A DNA stretch of 10,508 nucleotides from assembly GCA_009923345.1 (NCBI GenBank), contig RFTR01000051.1, forward strand, positions 1 through 10,508, written 5' to 3'. The translations under genes were made by a program, and so were the position numbers. The stretch's first letter is position 1. The number at the start of each line of letters is the position of its first letter. The notes under the pieces were generated by a model. That model searched no databases. It had not been told where the DNA came from and saw only the letters and a list, made by a program, of their open reading frames with translations. This DNA is from Betaproteobacteria bacterium. GTDB lineage: Bacteria > Pseudomonadota > Gammaproteobacteria > Burkholderiales > Burkholderiaceae_C. Positions 6,992-10,508 of this stretch are shown piece by piece.

Positions 6992-7723
6992 TCAGCACTT
7001 GATACCCACATGTAACGCCACCACACCCGCGCTCATGTTGTGAAAATCCACGTGACCAAAGCCAGATTGCTTCATCAGTTGTTTGAGTTCTTCTTGGCTG
7101 GGGTGCATACGAATCGACTCAGCTAAGTAACGATAACTCGCATCATCGCCCGCTACCAAGTTGCCTAGCTTAGGCAATATGTTGAAGGAATACCAGTCGT
7201 AGGGTTTTTCCAAGGGCTTAGCGACTTTCGAAAACTCCAGCACCAAGAGCTTACCGTTTGGTTTGAGCACGCGGCACATTTCTTTCAAGGCCACATCTTT
7301 GTGGGTCATGTTGCGAAGGCCAAAGGCCACACTCACTACATCAAAGTGATTGTCGGTAAAAGGTAGTTTCTCAGCGTCGCATACCAAGGTCGGCAAATTG
7401 AAACCGTTGTCAACCAAACGGTCACGTCCTGTGCTTAGCATGGCTTCGTTGATGTCGGTGTGCACCACACGCCCAGTGGGACCGACATGTTTCGCGAAGG
7501 CCATAGACAAATCGCCCGTGCCACCCGCGATATCCAAGACTTGGTAACCAGGACGGATATCTGCCACGGTGGTGGTGTAGTGCTTCCACAAGCGGTGCAA
7601 GCCCAACGACATCAGGTCGTTCATCACGTCGTACTTGCTAGCGACCGAATCAAACACGCGGCGCACGTGCTTGGATTTATCTTGCGCGTTCACCGTTTGA
7701 AAGCCGAAGTGGGTAGAACTCAT
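6992..7723 (-). CDS. ubiE: Demethylubiquinone/demethylmenaquinone C-methyltransferase UbiE
   Basis: SAM-dependent C-methyltransferase acting on the 2-polyprenyl-6-methoxy-1,4-benzoquinol ring in ubiquinone synthesis; homologues also methylate demethylmenaquinol. It has 243 residues (E. coli UbiE 251). The N-terminal block VRRVFDSVASKYDVMNDLMS (20-39) is typical. SAM-binding motif I is VLDIAGGTGD (62-71), the acidic residue after strand 2 is in VHTDINEAML, and CDAEKLPF (115-122) with the conserved VAFGLRN (132-138) follows. LKEMCRVLKPNGKLLVLEFS (146-165) is also a UbiE mark, and DWYSFNILPKLG and SYRYLAESIRMHP complete the family pattern. The ATG at 7723 gives the normal MSSTHFGF start; an in-frame GTG at 7762 lies inside the DUF971 gene and is less likely. 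It follows the DUF971 stop by 4 bases, so the pair are almost certainly co-translated. Confidence 0.97.
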   Translation of the reverse strand: MSSTHFGFQTVNAQDKSKHVRRVFDSVASKYDVMNDLMSLGLHRLWKHYTTTVADIRPGYQVLDIAGGTGDLSMAFAKHVGPTGRVVHTDINEAMLSTGRDRLVDNGFNLPTLVCDAEKLPFTDNHFDVVSVAFGLRNMTHKDVALKEMCRVLKPNGKLLVLEFSKVAKPLEKPYDWYSFNILPKLGNLVAGDDASYRYLAESIRMHPSQEELKQLMKQSGFGHVDFHNMSAGVVALHVGIKC

Positions 7724-7727
7724 TTTT

Positions 7728-8156
7728 TTAGTGTCCGTGGCTGCTACAAGCGCCGCCCGCACCGCCAGCGGCGCTTGGCATAGGCGTGTCGCGCGTTACG
7801 CCGGCATCGGCCAATCGCTTTTCGTAGTCTGCCCACAAGCCGTCTTGTTCAGATCCTAAGAAGTACAAATACTCCCACGTGAACAAACCACTGTCATGCC
7901 CATCGGTGAAGGTCGGCTTGATGGCGTAGTTGCCCACGGGCTCTATGTCTAGCAAGCCTACATTGCGCTTACCTGTCTGCAAGACTTCTTGCCCGGGTCC
8001 ATGCCCCTTGACTTCAGCTGAAGGGCTATAGACACGCATCAGTTCAAACGGAATGCGAAACGTCTCACCATCAGAAAATTTCACTTCCAACACACGACTC
8101 GCACTGTGGGCGGTGATGTCCTCAGGTGTTGGAGAGTCAGTTTTTAGTCCAGCCAT
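7728..8156 (-). CDS. DUF971 (GBBH-like N-terminal) domain protein
   Basis: Single-domain protein of 142 residues of the DUF971 family, also named gamma-butyrobetaine hydroxylase-like N-terminal domain. The visible family pattern is VLEVKFSDGETFRIPFELMR (22-41), then a GLLDIEPVGNYAIKPTFTDGH stretch and DSGLFTWEYLYFLG, where aspartate, histidine and tryptophan residues are conserved. The tail is AGGAGGACSSHGH, which combines a Cys and two His residues and might bind a metal. There is no hydroxylase domain, so the name does not imply carnitine synthesis. Homologues in iron-sulfur contexts are known, but I assign no reaction. The ATG directly abuts the stop of the upstream oxidoreductase (TAAATG), and ubiE follows after 4 bases, so it is probably made together with both. 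Confidence 0.9.
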   Translation of the reverse strand: MAGLKTDSPTPEDITAHSASRVLEVKFSDGETFRIPFELMRVYSPSAEVKGHGPGQEVLQTGKRNVGLLDIEPVGNYAIKPTFTDGHDSGLFTWEYLYFLGSEQDGLWADYEKRLADAGVTRDTPMPSAAGGAGGACSSHGH

Positions 8157-10508
8157 TTAGACCAATACCCTTTCGATGCCGCCAGCATTAGCCACTTGCA
8201 CATATTGCGCCATCCACTCTTTGCCCAAAATTTTGTTAGCCATCTCGACCACGATGTAGTCAGCCTCTAGTAAGCCATTTTGCAAGTCGTTGCCATAGCG
8301 GCTGAGTCCTTGCAAGCAACTCGGGCAGCTGGTGAGAATTTTTAAGTCACCCTTCGCCTCGCCCGTCATGGCGCGCAAAGCCGTTTCATCCGCGCGCAAC
8401 TCTTCTTCCTTGCGAAAGCGCACCTGGGTCGAAATGTCAGGTCGGGTCACGCCCAAGGTGCCCGACTCGCCACAGCAACGTTCACTTTTTAAGATTTGGT
8501 CGCCCATCAAAGCCTTCACCGTCTTCATCGGATCTTGCTGCTTCATCGGGCTGTGGCATGGATCGTGGAATAAATAGCCAGCTTGCTGGTCGGCATGGAG
8601 TTGGATGCCCTTCTCCAACAAATACTCATGGATATCGACGATGCGACAGCCGGGGAAAATTTTGTCGAACTGGTAGCCCTGCAACTGGTCATAGCAAGTG
8701 CCGCAACTCACCACCACGGTTTTGATGTCGAGGTAGTTCAGCGTGTTGGCCACACGGTGAAACAACACGCGGTTATCCGTGATGATTTTTTCTGCCTTGT
8801 CAAACTGACCACTGCCGCGCTGTGGATAACCACAACACAGATAACCAGGCGGCAATACCGTTTGCACACCCGCATGCCACAGCATGGCTTGGGTGGCGAG
8901 TCCTACTTGGCTGAACAAACGTTCAGAACCACAACCAGGGAAATAGAACACGGCCTCAGTATCTGAGGTGGTAGTTTGAGGGTTACGGATGATGGGCACG
9001 TAGTCTTTGTCTTCGATGTCCAACAAAGCACGCGCAGTTTTTTTAGGCAAGTTGCCCGGCATCTTCTTGTTGATGAAGTGGATGATCTGCTGCTTGACGG
9101 GCGCAGTCCCCACCGTGGCAGGCGGCGCATTAGTTTGCTTACGCGCGACCACGCGCAACACGTCATTGGCAAAGCGTTGCAACTTCATGCCCACATCGAC
9201 CATAGCACTGCGCGCAAACTTAATGGTCTCAGGGTTGGTGGCGTTGAGCATGAACATCGCAGCCGCATTGCCAGGCCTGAATGTTTTTTGGCCCATCTTG
9301 CGCAAGAGGTTGCGCATATTCATGGACACCTCACCAAAGTCAATCTTCACAGGGCAAGGCGAGAGGCACTTGTGGCAGACGGTGCAATGGTCGGCCACGT
9401 CTTCGAACTCTTGCCAATGTTTGATCGACACACCACGACGTGTTTGCTCCTCGTACAAGAAGGCCTCGACCAACAAAGACGTCGCCAAAATTTTGTTACG
9501 TGGGCTGTAGAGCAAATTCGCGCGCGGCACATGGGTCGCGCAAACAGGCTTGCACTTGCCACAACGCAAACAATCTTTGACGCTGTCGGCAATAGCACCA
9601 ATGTCAGACTGCTGCATGATGAGTGACTCGTGGCTCATCAAACCAAAACTAGGGGTGTAGGCTTGACTCAGATTAGCGTCGCGAACAATGTTCTGAGATG
9701 CATCATGGCGCAATAATTTACCTTTGTTGAAACGCCCCTCAGGATCGACCCGCTTCTTATAGTCGGCAAACGGCTGCAACTCAGCGTCTGTCAAAAACTC
9801 AAGCTTGGTGATGCCGATGCCGTGCTCACCAGAAATCACGCCATCCAATGAACGCGCCAGCACCATGATGCGGGCCACCGCCTCGTGGGCGGTTTGCAGC
9901 ATCACATAGTTGTCGCTGTTGACGGGGATGTTGGTGTGCACATTGCCGTCACCTGCGTGCATGTGCAAAGCAATCCAGACGCGGCCTTTGAGAACACGTT
10001 GGTGAATGGCATTGCATTCGTCCAAGATGGGTTGGAACTGCGCGCCTGTGAAAACGTTTTCGAGCACGGCACGAATTTGCGTTTTCCAACTCGCGCGTAG
10101 GCTGTGGTCTTGCAGTTGCGAGAACAGTGCGTCGCAGTTGTCCAGCCACTGCTGCCATGTGCCACGCACATCGGCCAACACCGCACGCGCTTGTTGAACG
10201 CGCTCACCTAGAAGCTCTGGCGAAGGCACGTCATTGGCGTCATCCATCGCGCCCAACGGCAAATTGCCTTCAGCAAAAAATGCATCCAAGGCGTCACACA
10301 AGTCGAGCTTGTTGCGCAAAGAGAGTTCGATATTTAAGCGCTCGATGCCGTCGGTGTACTCGCCCATGCGTGGCAGGGGTATGACGACGTCTTCGTTGAT
10401 CTTGAAGGCATTGGTGTGACGACTGATAGCGGCCGTGCGTTTGCGATCGAGCCAAAATTTCTTGCGCGCTTCGGGGCTGATGGCGACAAAACCTTCACCA
10501 CTGCGCGA
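8157..10508 (-). CDS. FAD-linked oxidase/Fe-S/CCG fusion oxidoreductase, N-terminus cut by window edge
   Basis: C-terminal 783 codons of a large flavin and iron-sulfur oxidoreductase related to D-lactate dehydrogenases and to GlcD plus GlcF of glycolate oxidase. The frame is open to the edge; the start is outside. Burkholderiales homologues I recall are about 1300 residues, with a DUF3683 region and FAD-binding domain at the N-terminus. The FAD-oxidase C-terminal domain is visible, with HMHAGDGNVHTN (about 9933-9968) and SGEHGIG. Two ferredoxin-type motifs follow: CLRCGKCKPVC (about 9540-9572) and CTVCHKCLSPCP (9351-9386). Two CCG domains come next: FPGCGSE with CCGYPQRGSG and SCGTC, then HDPCHSP with CCGESGTLG and SCPSC. 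All cluster cysteines are present. It probably oxidises a 2-hydroxy acid and passes electrons to quinone; the substrate is unknown. The stop is directly followed by the DUF971 ATG, placing it at the head of the quinone genes. Confidence 0.93.
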   Translation of the reverse strand, partial: SRSGEGFVAISPEARKKFWLDRKRTAAISRHTNAFKINEDVVIPLPRMGEYTDGIERLNIELSLRNKLDLCDALDAFFAEGNLPLGAMDDANDVPSPELLGERVQQARAVLADVRGTWQQWLDNCDALFSQLQDHSLRASWKTQIRAVLENVFTGAQFQPILDECNAIHQRVLKGRVWIALHMHAGDGNVHTNIPVNSDNYVMLQTAHEAVARIMVLARSLDGVISGEHGIGITKLEFLTDAELQPFADYKKRVDPEGRFNKGKLLRHDASQNIVRDANLSQAYTPSFGLMSHESLIMQQSDIGAIADSVKDCLRCGKCKPVCATHVPRANLLYSPRNKILATSLLVEAFLYEEQTRRGVSIKHWQEFEDVADHCTVCHKCLSPCPVKIDFGEVSMNMRNLLRKMGQKTFRPGNAAAMFMLNATNPETIKFARSAMVDVGMKLQRFANDVLRVVARKQTNAPPATVGTAPVKQQIIHFINKKMPGNLPKKTARALLDIEDKDYVPIIRNPQTTTSDTEAVFYFPGCGSERLFSQVGLATQAMLWHAGVQTVLPPGYLCCGYPQRGSGQFDKAEKIITDNRVLFHRVANTLNYLDIKTVVVSCGTCYDQLQGYQFDKIFPGCRIVDIHEYLLEKGIQLHADQQAGYLFHDPCHSPMKQQDPMKTVKALMGDQILKSERCCGESGTLGVTRPDISTQVRFRKEEELRADETALRAMTGEAKGDLKILTSCPSCLQGLSRYGNDLQNGLLEADYIVVEMANKILGKEWMAQYVQVANAGGIERVLV

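Noticed and set aside
8976..9626. A 216-codon open frame on the plus strand
   Set aside because: It is antisense to the Fe-S part of the oxidoreductase. It is His/Arg-rich with no family pattern and no ribosome site, and the minus-strand cysteine motifs are complete.
1..10508. A defence island, prophage, insertion sequence, CRISPR array or tRNA/rRNA gene
   Set aside because: Nothing in the proteins or gaps suggests these. All genes are core metabolic or membrane families, and gaps total too few bases to hide an RNA gene.

Overview
The window is a compact run of ten genes, all on the minus strand and read from high to low coordinates, with no gap longer than 46 bases. Several junctions overlap or abut (TAATG, ATGA, TAAATG), which suggests one or two long transcripts. 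Two genes are cut by the window edges: the Fe-S/flavin oxidoreductase lacks its N-terminus at the right edge, and aspS lacks its C-terminus at the left edge. GC content looks moderate, roughly half.

The protein families and their order suggest a betaproteobacterium of the order Burkholderiales, most likely a Comamonadaceae member of fairly low GC for that group. This rests on recognising protein types (large FAD/Fe-S fusion, DUF971-ubiE, Tim44-like, ubiJ, ubiB, FmdB, DUF502, aspS), not on a database comparison.

In transcription order, the right part (10508 to 3905) is centred on respiration and quinones. It starts with a large FAD-linked oxidase fused to two [4Fe-4S] clusters and two CCG domains. 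A small DUF971 protein, the quinone C-methyltransferase UbiE, a secreted or membrane-anchored Tim44-like protein, a UbiJ-like SCP2 protein and the UbiB kinase-like ATPase follow. UbiE, UbiJ and UbiB serve ubiquinone synthesis, and the oxidoreductase probably passes electrons to quinones. A sodium:solute symporter (3901 to 2459) follows ubiB after only 3 bases.

The left part (2412 to 1) is an fmdB-DUF502-aspS group: a zinc-ribbon protein with a Cys-rich tail, a two-helix membrane protein and aspartyl-tRNA synthetase. The 46-base gap before fmdB has a perfect TATAAT and a 6-bp inverted repeat beside the start codon, so this group may have its own regulated promoter.

I see no mobile element, CRISPR array, RNA gene or defence system. 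The window looks like ordinary core chromosome. The points most worth a second look are the uncharacterised proteins embedded in the quinone cluster, the altered sodium-site region of the symporter, the fmdB leader, and the signature of a non-discriminating AspRS.
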